Source: a bacterium
GTDB taxonomy: Bacteria; Calditrichota; Calditrichia; RBG-13-44-9; J042
Length of the DNA: 14,044 nt
Direction: 5' to 3'
Assembly (NCBI GenBank): GCA_015494485.1
Contig: WGBF01000196.1
Span: 1-14,044 of the forward strand
The notes under the pieces were generated by a model. That model searched no databases. It was not told where the DNA came from and saw only the letters and a program-made list of their open reading frames with translations. The position numbers and the translations under genes are program-made. Below, piece after piece: positions 1 to 6,132 of this stretch (its first letter is position 1; each line of letters begins with the position of its first letter).

Positions 1-777
1 AGTCCCATTGAACACAGTTTGGGACTGCTGCGGGATTTTTACCGCCTGGGTGTCCGTTACATTACCCTCAGCCATTCCAAACCCAATGACATTTCGGATT
101 CGGCTACCGATACCGCCCGCTGGGGTGGATTAAGCGATTTTGGAAAGCAGGTGGTGCGGGAAATGAACCGGCTGGGAATGCTGGTGGATGTTTCCCATCT
201 CTCCGACGATGCCATTCGCGATGTGCTGAGCATTAGCCAGACACCGGTTATTGCCTCCCATTCATCCGTGCGGGCGCTGGCACACCATCCCCGCAATCTT
301 CCCGATGAGTTGATTAAAGGCATTGCCCGGAATGGTGGCGTCATTCAGATTAATTTTTATTCCGGATACTTAAGTGATGAGTACAATCAGGCTTACCAGA
401 AGGCCAAGAAAGAACTGGCACCCGAAATTGCCGCCTTGAAGGAACATTTTGCCGATGATGAAAACGCCTACTGGCGGGCATACATCAAATTGTTTGAGCG
501 CTACCACATTCCGGTGCCGGATGCTTCGGTCATTGTGGATCACATCGATTATGTAGTAAACCTGGTTGGGATTGACCACGTTGGCCTGGGCAGTGATTTT
601 GACGGTGTCTCCTCACTCCCTAAGCGTATGGACGATGTAAGCCGCCTGCCGTTAATTACCTACATCATGTTAAAACGGGGCTATTCTGAAGAAGAAATCC
701 GCAAAGTGCTGGGGGGAAACCTGTTGCGCGTTATGGAAGCCAACGAGCGGTTCAGCCGGCAGCAGAAAAGTCATTAA
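1..777 (+). CDS. Membrane-type dipeptidase, peptidase family M19 (5'-truncated by window edge)
   Basis: The frame is open from base 1, so the true start lies upstream; 258 residues are visible. M19 enzymes are zinc-dependent dipeptidases (renal dipeptidase family) that cleave dipeptides, often with a C-terminal D-residue. Seen in the fragment: the conserved LGVRYITLSHSKPND block (about residues 16-30), VDVSHLS with His66, PVIASHSS with His87, HPRNLPD, and GLGSDFDGV with Asp199. The 21-residue spacing of His66 and His87 matches the two zinc-ligand histidines of the family; Asp199 fits the late catalytic/zinc aspartate. The N-terminal HxD zinc motif would lie outside the window. About 90 residues separate the PVIASHSS block from GLGSDFDGV, more than in the mammalian enzyme. 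Localisation cannot be judged without the N-terminus. It ends 79 bp before nadE, with a hairpin and a promoter between, so the two are probably separate units. The family call is secure; the substrate is not known. Confidence 0.93.
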   Translation, partial: SPIEHSLGLLRDFYRLGVRYITLSHSKPNDISDSATDTARWGGLSDFGKQVVREMNRLGMLVDVSHLSDDAIRDVLSISQTPVIASHSSVRALAHHPRNLPDELIKGIARNGGVIQINFYSGYLSDEYNQAYQKAKKELAPEIAALKEHFADDENAYWRAYIKLFERYHIPVPDASVIVDHIDYVVNLVGIDHVGLGSDFDGVSSLPKRMDDVSRLPLITYIMLKRGYSEEEIRKVLGGNLLRVMEANERFSRQQKSH

Positions 778-790
778 CCGGTTAAGAAAG

Positions 791-830
791 CCCTTTCACC
801 TTGCACCCTCTGGGGGAAAGGGTTAATTTT
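791..830 (+). terminator. Possible intrinsic terminator after the M19 dipeptidase gene
   Basis: CCCTTTC at 791-797 pairs perfectly with GAAAGGG at 816-822 around an 18-base loop, followed by TTAATTTT. It lies 13 bp after the dipeptidase stop. The loop is large and the T-run is broken by two A residues, so termination may be weak. It overlaps the candidate nadE promoter. Confidence 0.4.
801..829 (+). promoter_or_regulatory. Candidate sigma70-type promoter of nadE
   Basis: TTGCAC (801-806) and TAATTT (824-829) are separated by exactly 17 bases, which puts transcription start near 836 and leaves a leader of about 20 bases before the ATG at 857. The same -35 hexamer and spacing occur before the tetR gene in this window. 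The hexamers overlap the hairpin of the preceding entry. The call rests on pattern and spacing only. Confidence 0.4.
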
Positions 831-856
831 GCCTGTTCAATTATTGGGGAAAACAC

Positions 857-2623
857 ATGCGTACCATTCGCTTAGCTTTAGCCCAGATTAATCCCACTGT
901 TGGGGATTTTGAAAACAACGTGAAAAAAATTGAACATTTTACCAAACAGGCCATCCAGCAGGAGTGCGATATTGTTGCCTTTCCGGAAATGTGCTTAACG
1001 GGTTACCCCCCGGAGGATTTGCTTCTAAAACCAGAATTTATTGATGATAACCTGAAATATCTGGAAAAGCTGCTCCCGTTAAGTAAAGACATTACCATGA
1101 TTGTGGGGTACGTGGATCGGCAGGATGACATTTTCAACACCGCCGGTGTACTGCATCAGGGGAAGCTGGCCGGCAAGTACCACAAGCATTACCTCCCCAA
1201 TTACGGTGTATTTGACGAAGACCGCTATTTTCAGGTGGGTGAGTCCCTGCCCGTGTTTAAATTTTGGGATACAATGATCGGGGTGAATATTTGTGAAGAT
1301 ATCTGGTATCCCGGTGGCCCCACCCACGACCAATCCCTGTACGGAAATGCCGAAATTATCATTAACATTTCAGCCAGCCCGTATGTGGCCGGGAAGGCGA
1401 AAAACCGGTTTAAAATGATGTCCGTGCGGGCAGAGGATAACGAAGTGATTGTGGCCTATGTGAATTTGCTGGGTGGCCAGGACGAACTGGTGTTTGACGG
1501 CAACAGTTTTATTATTTCCGAAGTGGGAGAGTTAATTGCCCACGCCCCGGCATTTGAAGAAGCCCTGGTGGTGGCGGATTTGCACCCCGACAATGTATTT
1601 AACCGCCGGTTGCACGATCCCCGGCGCCGGAAGGACAAATTGCTCTCCATTCCGGAATCTCCCATTGAAATCTTTGAGCTGGATACCCCGGAAAACGCGT
1701 CCAAAAAACGGAAAGCCGTTCAACCGGTAAAAGCCCCATTTCTGGAAATAATCCCGGAGGTGTACGAAGCCCTGAAACTGGGACTGCGGGATTACGTGCA
1801 CAAAAACCGCTTTCAGAAAGTGTTAATTGGGATTTCGGGGGGGATTGACTCCGCACTGGTGGCAACCATTGCCACGGATGCCCTGGGAAAAGACAATGTA
1901 GTGGGCGTTGCCATGCCCAGCGAGTTTACCAGCGAAGCCAGTAAAACCGATGCCCGTCAGCTGGCGGAAAATCTGGGGATTACCTTTTACGAAGTTCCCA
2001 TCACCCGCCTTTACCATACCTATCTGGAGGAGTTAAAGCCCTTTTTCAAGGACTTACCCATGGATATTACTGAAGAAAACATTCAGGCGCGCATCCGCGG
2101 CAATTTGCTGATGGCTTTCTCCAACAAATTTGGGTGGCTGGTGCTGGCTACCGGTAACAAAAGCGAAATTAGTGTGGGCTACTGTACCCTGTACGGCGAT
2201 ATGGTGGGGGGCTTTTCGGTAATCAAAGATGTACCCAAAACCATGGTGTACCAGCTGGCACGGTATCGCAATCAATTGGGCGAGACGCCGGTTATTCCGG
2301 AATCTATTTTGCAAAAAGCGCCGTCCGCAGAATTGCGTCCCGACCAAAAAGATACCGATTCCCTGCCCCCCTACGAAGTGCTGGATCCCATCATCGAAGC
2401 CTATGTGGTCAAGGATCTCTCTTACGAAGAAATTCTCAGCCAGGGGTATGATCCTCAGGTGGTGCGGCGGGTAATTCGCATGATTGACGGCAATGAATAC
2501 AAACGCCGCCAGGGAGCACCCGGGATTAAGATTACCTACCGCGCATTTGGAAAAGACCGGCGCTTCCCCATCACCAATCGCTACAATCCGTATGAGGAGT
2601 ATCAGAATAATAAGAAAAAATAA
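857..2623 (+). CDS. nadE: Glutamine-dependent NAD+ synthase
   Basis: Catalyses the last step of NAD+ biosynthesis in the cytoplasm: deamido-NAD+ plus ATP and glutamine-derived ammonia give NAD+. It is 588 residues, the usual size of the two-domain glutamine-hydrolysing form. The N-terminal nitrilase-like amidase domain (about 1-270) shows the Glu-Lys-Cys triad: Glu44 in AFPEMCLTGYPPEDLL, Lys110 just before LPNYGVFDEDRYF, and Cys146 in GVNICEDIWYPGG. The C-terminal synthetase domain (about 295-575) carries the PP-loop ATP motif SGGIDSA at 327-333, then RGNLLMAFSN and ATGNKSEISVGYCTLYGDM. The ATG at 857 is preceded by a modest GGGGA site at 847-850, and the N-terminus (RTIRLALAQINPTVGDF) starts exactly where the nitrilase fold should. 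It has its own candidate promoter, and its 3' end faces the minus-strand lipoprotein gene 64 bp away. All key residues are present, so it should be functional. Confidence 0.97.
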   Translation: MRTIRLALAQINPTVGDFENNVKKIEHFTKQAIQQECDIVAFPEMCLTGYPPEDLLLKPEFIDDNLKYLEKLLPLSKDITMIVGYVDRQDDIFNTAGVLHQGKLAGKYHKHYLPNYGVFDEDRYFQVGESLPVFKFWDTMIGVNICEDIWYPGGPTHDQSLYGNAEIIINISASPYVAGKAKNRFKMMSVRAEDNEVIVAYVNLLGGQDELVFDGNSFIISEVGELIAHAPAFEEALVVADLHPDNVFNRRLHDPRRRKDKLLSIPESPIEIFELDTPENASKKRKAVQPVKAPFLEIIPEVYEALKLGLRDYVHKNRFQKVLIGISGGIDSALVATIATDALGKDNVVGVAMPSEFTSEASKTDARQLAENLGITFYEVPITRLYHTYLEELKPFFKDLPMDITEENIQARIRGNLLMAFSNKFGWLVLATGNKSEISVGYCTLYGDMVGGFSVIKDVPKTMVYQLARYRNQLGETPVIPESILQKAPSAELRPDQKDTDSLPPYEVLDPIIEAYVVKDLSYEEILSQGYDPQVVRRVIRMIDGNEYKRRQGAPGIKITYRAFGKDRRFPITNRYNPYEEYQNNKKK

Positions 2624-2687
2624 AATAAAAATGGCCGGGGCGAAAAGCCTTTGAGTTTATAAGGGAACGCTAACTGTACTTCAGTGC

Positions 2688-4133
2688 CTATTTCTTTGCT
2701 ACAAAAACGCTGTCAATCCAGACGTATTCCGCTTCGGCAGTATCGGGGATGCTTTCCGCTTCGGCAATGATAATTTCGGGGAAACGCCCGCACTGTTCTT
2801 GAACAAACCTCAATATTTTAGGCGGTTCGGCTGTAGGCACATAAACATATTTCCTGGAAACACGCTCCAGATGGTCGTCGAAAATCAGCCGGGTTGAATC
2901 CGGGTTCCAGAAGCTGGCATAAATGCGCACGCGATAGTTAAAGCACCATTTATATCCGGGTTCCACATCCAGTACAACCAGTTCGGGCCCGGCAATGGGC
3001 GAAAAGTCCCCGGTAAAATTTTTAGCCCCGCCGGGTATTTTGTTAACCACCATTGAACTGTCTCCAAAGTATCGATGAATCAAGATGGGTTCGTTTGGCA
3101 TACTCCATTCAATCCCTACATCGGGATATTCGGCTAACCGGTTGATCTGACCGCTTTTCACCAGTTCAACTGAGTCCCAGACATATTGCAACGGGGCTTC
3201 CGGTTGGTGATTCTGTTCCGGTTCAAGAGGGATGGTCAAATCGGAACCACCTGGTTTTCCAGGATACACCAGGAGCTTTAATTCAAAAGGTCTGGGGTCA
3301 ATCGCAACAGCAAATTGGTAGAAAAAAGGGGTTCCGTCTCCACCATCGGCCGTAATGGGTAGCCGTATTATTTTTCTCGCGGAGTCACCCGTGAAGACAT
3401 CGGTATAAATAGTGAGATACGTTTCCCGAAGTGACCAATTTGTGAGATTATTTTTAATCAATAACAGAGGCTGCGGCCTCCAGTCGATGATTTTGACCTG
3501 GTCATCGTCCCCGAACTCAATCGGTAGTTCTGCCAATTTCCTCTCCCTACTTGAAAAAGAATGAATTGCCACCAGTTTTGAGCTTGAGGGGTCATAGGCA
3601 ATGGCAATATCCTTTTCGGGAAGAGAATCCAGAATTGTAATAGTTGTAGGGGAGACCGATTTGACAAACTCCGTTCCGTTCCAGACGAAGGGGATGCTAT
3701 CAACATAAATTATGTATTCATCTTCGTGTCGGAACTCAATAGTATGGAAAACCCCATTCGGCCCTTCATAGCTTTCCAGATGAGAAAAGACCGGGTGCAT
3801 GGACTGGGTTTCAAAAACCTGGGCCAAAATGGTAATATAGCGTGCTTCACCCCCCGAACCGCCTTCGTATGTTTTCAGAATTAGCTCTTCTCCTGGCAGG
3901 GGACAGACGTCTTTCAGTTCATATTCTGAAATAGGGTAATCTGAGGTAAATTCGTTTATCTTTTTATATGGGCTGCGGGAAGTATCCAGAACGGCGATTG
4001 TGTAGTTGGAGTCGTCCACAACTATTTTGTATGCTGGTGGTGGTGGCTCAGTTGAACAGGCCCAAAAAACCATTAGAAAACCGGTAAGGACGAAACTGCA
4101 ATAGCCCTTTCTGTTAAATTGAACCCAAAACAT
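2688..4133 (-). CDS. Putative lipoprotein of unknown function
   Basis: No family recognised. I place the start at the ATG at 4133-4131, giving 481 residues. A GAGGA ribosome site (4147-4143) lies 9 bases upstream, just past the stop of the preceding gene. An in-frame TTG at 4151 would overlap that stop and has no comparable site. The N-terminus is basic (NRKG), then hydrophobic (FVLTGFLMVFWA), then Cys26 followed by STEPPPP. This looks like a type II signal peptide with a proline-rich tether, although FWAC is a loose lipobox. The mature part is rich in acidic, aromatic and beta-prone residues, with proline-rich stretches and no catalytic motif I can name; a beta-propeller-like fold is only a guess. 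It is probably exported and membrane-anchored. It lies 14 bp downstream of the scramblase-like gene, so both should share a transcript. Its GC is lower than that of the metabolic genes around it. Confidence 0.75.
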   Translation of the reverse strand: MFWVQFNRKGYCSFVLTGFLMVFWACSTEPPPPAYKIVVDDSNYTIAVLDTSRSPYKKINEFTSDYPISEYELKDVCPLPGEELILKTYEGGSGGEARYITILAQVFETQSMHPVFSHLESYEGPNGVFHTIEFRHEDEYIIYVDSIPFVWNGTEFVKSVSPTTITILDSLPEKDIAIAYDPSSSKLVAIHSFSSRERKLAELPIEFGDDDQVKIIDWRPQPLLLIKNNLTNWSLRETYLTIYTDVFTGDSARKIIRLPITADGGDGTPFFYQFAVAIDPRPFELKLLVYPGKPGGSDLTIPLEPEQNHQPEAPLQYVWDSVELVKSGQINRLAEYPDVGIEWSMPNEPILIHRYFGDSSMVVNKIPGGAKNFTGDFSPIAGPELVVLDVEPGYKWCFNYRVRIYASFWNPDSTRLIFDDHLERVSRKYVYVPTAEPPKILRFVQEQCGRFPEIIIAEAESIPDTAEAEYVWIDSVFVAKK

Positions 4134-4147
4134 AGTTATTTTTCCTC

Positions 4148-4738
4148 TCAAATTTTTTCAAAAAAGATAATATCAATATGAAGCAGTGAAGACAATAAAA
4201 GCACTTTGTGTTCCACAGGAATGCCCTGCGGGAAAATAACGCTGAAATTATCCGCATCGGAACGCCATTCCTGTTTTAGCCCGGCCCAGTGTTTTGTTAT
4301 TTCCCCTACTGTTGTTCCGTTGGAGTCGAATATCTTCCATCGTGATTTGCGAAAAAAACGGCCTTTCACTTTATATATTGCCCGACCGGTGTAATCGACT
4401 ACGGTAAAGGTCATCATGTGCAGGAATCCCCGTTTGCTGGTACCCAGAAATCTGCCTTCGGCGTCGTATACATGGATATTATCTGAATAAAAGGGCCAGG
4501 GGCGATTTAACGTAAAGCATAAATCCCCTGCAGTGTTCCGGATAAGTAGCTTCATGGAATGCCAGCTTCGAAAAATCGAACGCGTTAGCAGTGCCCAAAC
4601 CGGCATATCTTCCTGGACGCGGTACAATACGTCTCCGGCAGGGGTAAAAATGGCGTAATTACCAATCTCTTCCCACATCCCTGATTGGGTGTATTTTTCT
4701 TTTACAACAAGGGCGTTAAGAGATTCCAATTCTGTCAT
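4148..4738 (-). CDS. Phospholipid scramblase-related (tubby C-terminal-like fold) protein
   Basis: 196 residues. The C-terminal half resembles the scramblase/LURP-one superfamily, a 12-stranded beta barrel around a central hydrophobic helix. Seen: repeated beta-hairpin units of the type VYDAEGRFLGTSKR, VVDYTGRAIYKVKG and IFDSNGTTVGEI, then ADNFSVIFP and a final hydrophobic segment (KVLLLSSLLHIDIIFFEKI). That end is like the ID-x-x-FFE ending of phospholipid scramblases. Eukaryotic members are linked to lipid scrambling or membrane binding; the role of bacterial members is largely unsettled, so I infer only a possible membrane-associated or lipid-binding role. The start is firm: a perfect AGGAGG (4750-4745) lies 6 bases before the ATG. 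It is the first gene of a two-gene operon with the lipoprotein, a pairing that hints at an envelope function. GC is low (about 40% in places) compared with the neighbouring metabolic genes. Confidence 0.75.
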   Translation of the reverse strand: MTELESLNALVVKEKYTQSGMWEEIGNYAIFTPAGDVLYRVQEDMPVWALLTRSIFRSWHSMKLLIRNTAGDLCFTLNRPWPFYSDNIHVYDAEGRFLGTSKRGFLHMMTFTVVDYTGRAIYKVKGRFFRKSRWKIFDSNGTTVGEITKHWAGLKQEWRSDADNFSVIFPQGIPVEHKVLLLSSLLHIDIIFFEKI

Positions 4739-4769
4739 TTTGAACCTCCTGAAGTTTGGACAAAGATCG

Positions 4770-4970
4770 GTGAAACGAACAGAACGGTTGTATTGTAGAA
4801 CCGGTTTTTACCGAATCGGTGGGTTCGCTTACGTTGAAGACAATGGGGTCTTCGCTGTCATCGGTTCTTTCGGCAAAACCACCGCACACGGCTATATCCC
4901 CGGCACCACGCGGGGTGTTGAAGTACCCGTCGCAACGGGTTCAGTAAAAGTATTTATCATCGGTAAATAA
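4770..4970 (+). pseudogene. Coding-like fragment, probably the 3' end of a decayed gene
   Basis: In this frame, from about 4795 to the TAA at 4968-4970, the sequence reads like real protein (GGFAYVEDNGVFAVIGSFG, then GYIPGTTRGVEVPVATGSV) with balanced codon use and a beta-strand-like pattern. I do not recognise a family. No ATG precedes it; a GTG at 4770 and a TTG at 4788 are in frame, but neither has a good ribosome site. The frame runs back into the antisense of the scramblase-like gene, which argues for a fragment rather than an intact gene. It could also be a small protein of 60-66 residues with a non-ATG start. Confidence 0.3.
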
Positions 4971-5080
4971 TTAACACAGTTAAAGAATTTTTTGGTGCTC
5001 TTGGATTCTTTTTACTTTACGTTCAACAATTTGTACGCTTTTCTCATTACGAACATTGTACAATAAGGGTGATTCTCCAT

Positions 5081-5236
5081 TCACTTTGCTCCAGGTTCAC
5101 GGATCAACCAACGGGGCAGCAGCGGTTTGCGTCCGGTGACTCCGTAAGCCAAGGACGAACCCTCCGCCAGTACTTCTGAGATCGTGAAGCACGCTAAGGG
5201 TGAAAATGTTGCTAATAAACAGATATTTACCAGCAT
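5081..5236 (-). other. Possible small ORF or gene remnant, 51 codons
   Basis: Reading the minus strand from an ATG at 5236-5234 gives 51 residues ending at a TGA at 5083-5081. The N-terminus is hydrophobic (MLVNICLLATFSPLACF) and the rest reads plausibly as protein (SEVLAEGSSLAYGVTGRKP, then LLPRWLIREPGAK). A GGAG motif lies only 2 bases before the ATG, closer than is usual. No family is recognised. It converges on the coding-like fragment that ends at 4970. It may be the end of a lost gene, a small peptide gene, or chance. Confidence 0.2.
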
Positions 5237-5375
5237 TACTCCATTCTTTCCAAAACGCTTTCACTGTTCTCTTTTAACCCTTAATGACCAGCAGCTACAC
5301 CCCTGTAAATTTTTACGTGAAATATGGTTAAAAATAACGGCGCCAAAAATTTTTCATTTTTCCCACATTTTCCTT

Positions 5376-5404
5376 TTGCACCGCCGGAGAATGTCGACTA
5401 TATT
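5376..5404 (+). promoter_or_regulatory. Sigma70-type promoter of the tetR/beta-oxidation cluster
   Basis: TTGCAC (5376-5381) and TATATT (5399-5404) lie exactly 17 bases apart, a near-ideal arrangement. The predicted transcription start is near 5411, at the edge of the palindromic operator. I see no equally good promoter in the gaps before the acyl-CoA dehydrogenase or the thiolase, so this may drive much of the cluster. Confidence 0.6.
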
Positions 5405-5409
5405 TATTC

Positions 5410-5427
5410 TGACCGAACGGTCGGTCA
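5410..5427 (+). promoter_or_regulatory. Palindromic TetR-family operator
   Basis: TGACCGAACGGTCGGTCA is an 18-bp palindrome in which 8 of 9 base pairs match; only the pair next to the centre (5417/5420) fails. It sits right after the -10 box, over the predicted start site, and 18 bases before the regulator's GTG. Short GACCG...CGGTC palindromes of this kind are typical of TetR-family repressors, so autorepression by steric block is the natural reading. I found no second copy in the gaps before the other genes of the cluster. Confidence 0.7.
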
Positions 5428-5445
5428 AAACACCTGGAGGTTGCT

Positions 5446-6060
5446 GTGGCTAAAGTGGTGGATAAAGATGCCAAACGGAAACACATTCTCCGCAGCGCCA
5501 TGCGCGTGTTTGCCGAAAAGGGCGTAGCCAATACCAAAATGACTGATATTGCCCAGGCAGCGGGCATTGGTAAAGGCACCATTTACGAATATTTTTCCAG
5601 CCGGGAAGAACTGTTTGAATCCGCTTTTGAATACCTGTTGCGGAAAATTAAAGCCATGATGGTGTCCCAGATTGACGAATCCCTGGGACCCGAAGACCGC
5701 CTGCGTCAGGGATTTTTAGCCTACCTGGATGTGGCCACCATGCAAATCGAAGATTTTGTGGAAATTTTGCTGGATTTCTGGGCCTACGGCATTCGCAATA
5801 AAAACAACGGTGAAAATCTGGCCCTGGACATTCGCACCCGCTATCAGGAATTGCGGGACTTGACCATCCCCCTGCTGGAAGAGGGCATTCAAACCGGGTT
5901 ATTCAAACCCCACGATACATACCTGGTGGCATCGGCGATTATTGCGGCAGGAGACGGCTTGTTGCTGCAGTGGATGGCTGACCGGAACAACTTCAATTTA
6001 AAAAAGGCGGCGCAAACCATTCTGGAAGTTATTTTGCGCGGCATCCGGAATGCAACGTAG
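5446..6060 (+). CDS. TetR-family transcriptional regulator, likely of fatty-acid degradation
   Basis: 204 residues, the normal TetR size. The N-terminal DNA-binding domain is clear: helix 1 KRKHILRSAMRVFAEKGV (about 10-27), then the helix-turn-helix with TDIAQAAGIGKGTIYEYF (33-50). The C-terminal domain (about 70-204) is all-helical and should bind the effector and form the dimer. The GTG start at 5446 is supported by GGAGG at 5436-5440, 5 bases upstream; no ATG fits as well. A promoter and an operator palindrome lie directly upstream, so it should repress itself. The next three genes encode complete beta-oxidation, and TetR regulators in this position (such as FadR of Bacillus subtilis) respond to long-chain acyl-CoA. 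That ligand is inferred from context and not visible in the sequence. I leave the symbol blank because fadR also names an unrelated GntR-family protein. Confidence 0.9.
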   Translation: MAKVVDKDAKRKHILRSAMRVFAEKGVANTKMTDIAQAAGIGKGTIYEYFSSREELFESAFEYLLRKIKAMMVSQIDESLGPEDRLRQGFLAYLDVATMQIEDFVEILLDFWAYGIRNKNNGENLALDIRTRYQELRDLTIPLLEEGIQTGLFKPHDTYLVASAIIAAGDGLLLQWMADRNNFNLKKAAQTILEVILRGIRNAT

Positions 6061-6132
6061 CGCTTCGCAAGATGGCTTACATCGCTTTGAAAATAAATAG
6101 TGAATATTAAACCAAAATCAGGAGACCGGGTA

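Larger units (their letters stand above)
4739..5375. other. Gene-poor stretch with coding-like scraps on both strands
   Basis: About 640 bp lie between the divergent scramblase-like gene and the tetR promoter, far more than the spacing elsewhere in the window. Two pieces look like convergent ends of decayed genes (separate entries at 4770-4970 and 5081-5236). Small palindromes occur: ACCGAATCGGT at 4810-4820, a 6-bp hairpin at 4925-4940, and ATTGTACAAT at 5055-5064. An AT-rich inverted repeat (4982-4988 with 5005-5011) is followed by a T-run and could be a weak terminator. The minus-strand promoter of the scramblase operon should lie here: TACAAT occurs on that strand at 4797-4792, but I see no good -35 partner. 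The part from about 5240 to 5375 is AT-rich and shows nothing else. Confidence 0.5.

Noticed and set aside
2624..2687. Shared terminator between convergent nadE and the lipoprotein gene
   Set aside because: Only short, imperfect repeats are present and there is no T-run after a GC-rich stem on either strand.
4134..4151. Upstream TTG start for the lipoprotein gene
   Set aside because: It overlaps the stop of the preceding gene, has no ribosome site at the right distance, and would put the GAGGA site inside the coding sequence. The ATG at 4133 fits better.
4739..4860. Promoter of the scramblase operon
   Set aside because: TACAAT on the minus strand (4797-4792) could be a -10 box, but no reasonable -35 hexamer lies 16-18 bases upstream.
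4982..5013. AT-rich inverted repeat with T-run as a terminator
   Set aside because: The 7-bp stem is mostly A-T and the loop is long. It is too weak to call as a separate feature and is only mentioned in the regional entry.
5090..5230. Possible TPP-type riboswitch because of a CTGAGA-like string (5174-5184) upstream of tetR
   Set aside because: The other conserved TPP elements and the required helices are missing, and the position is 200 bases upstream of the tetR promoter.
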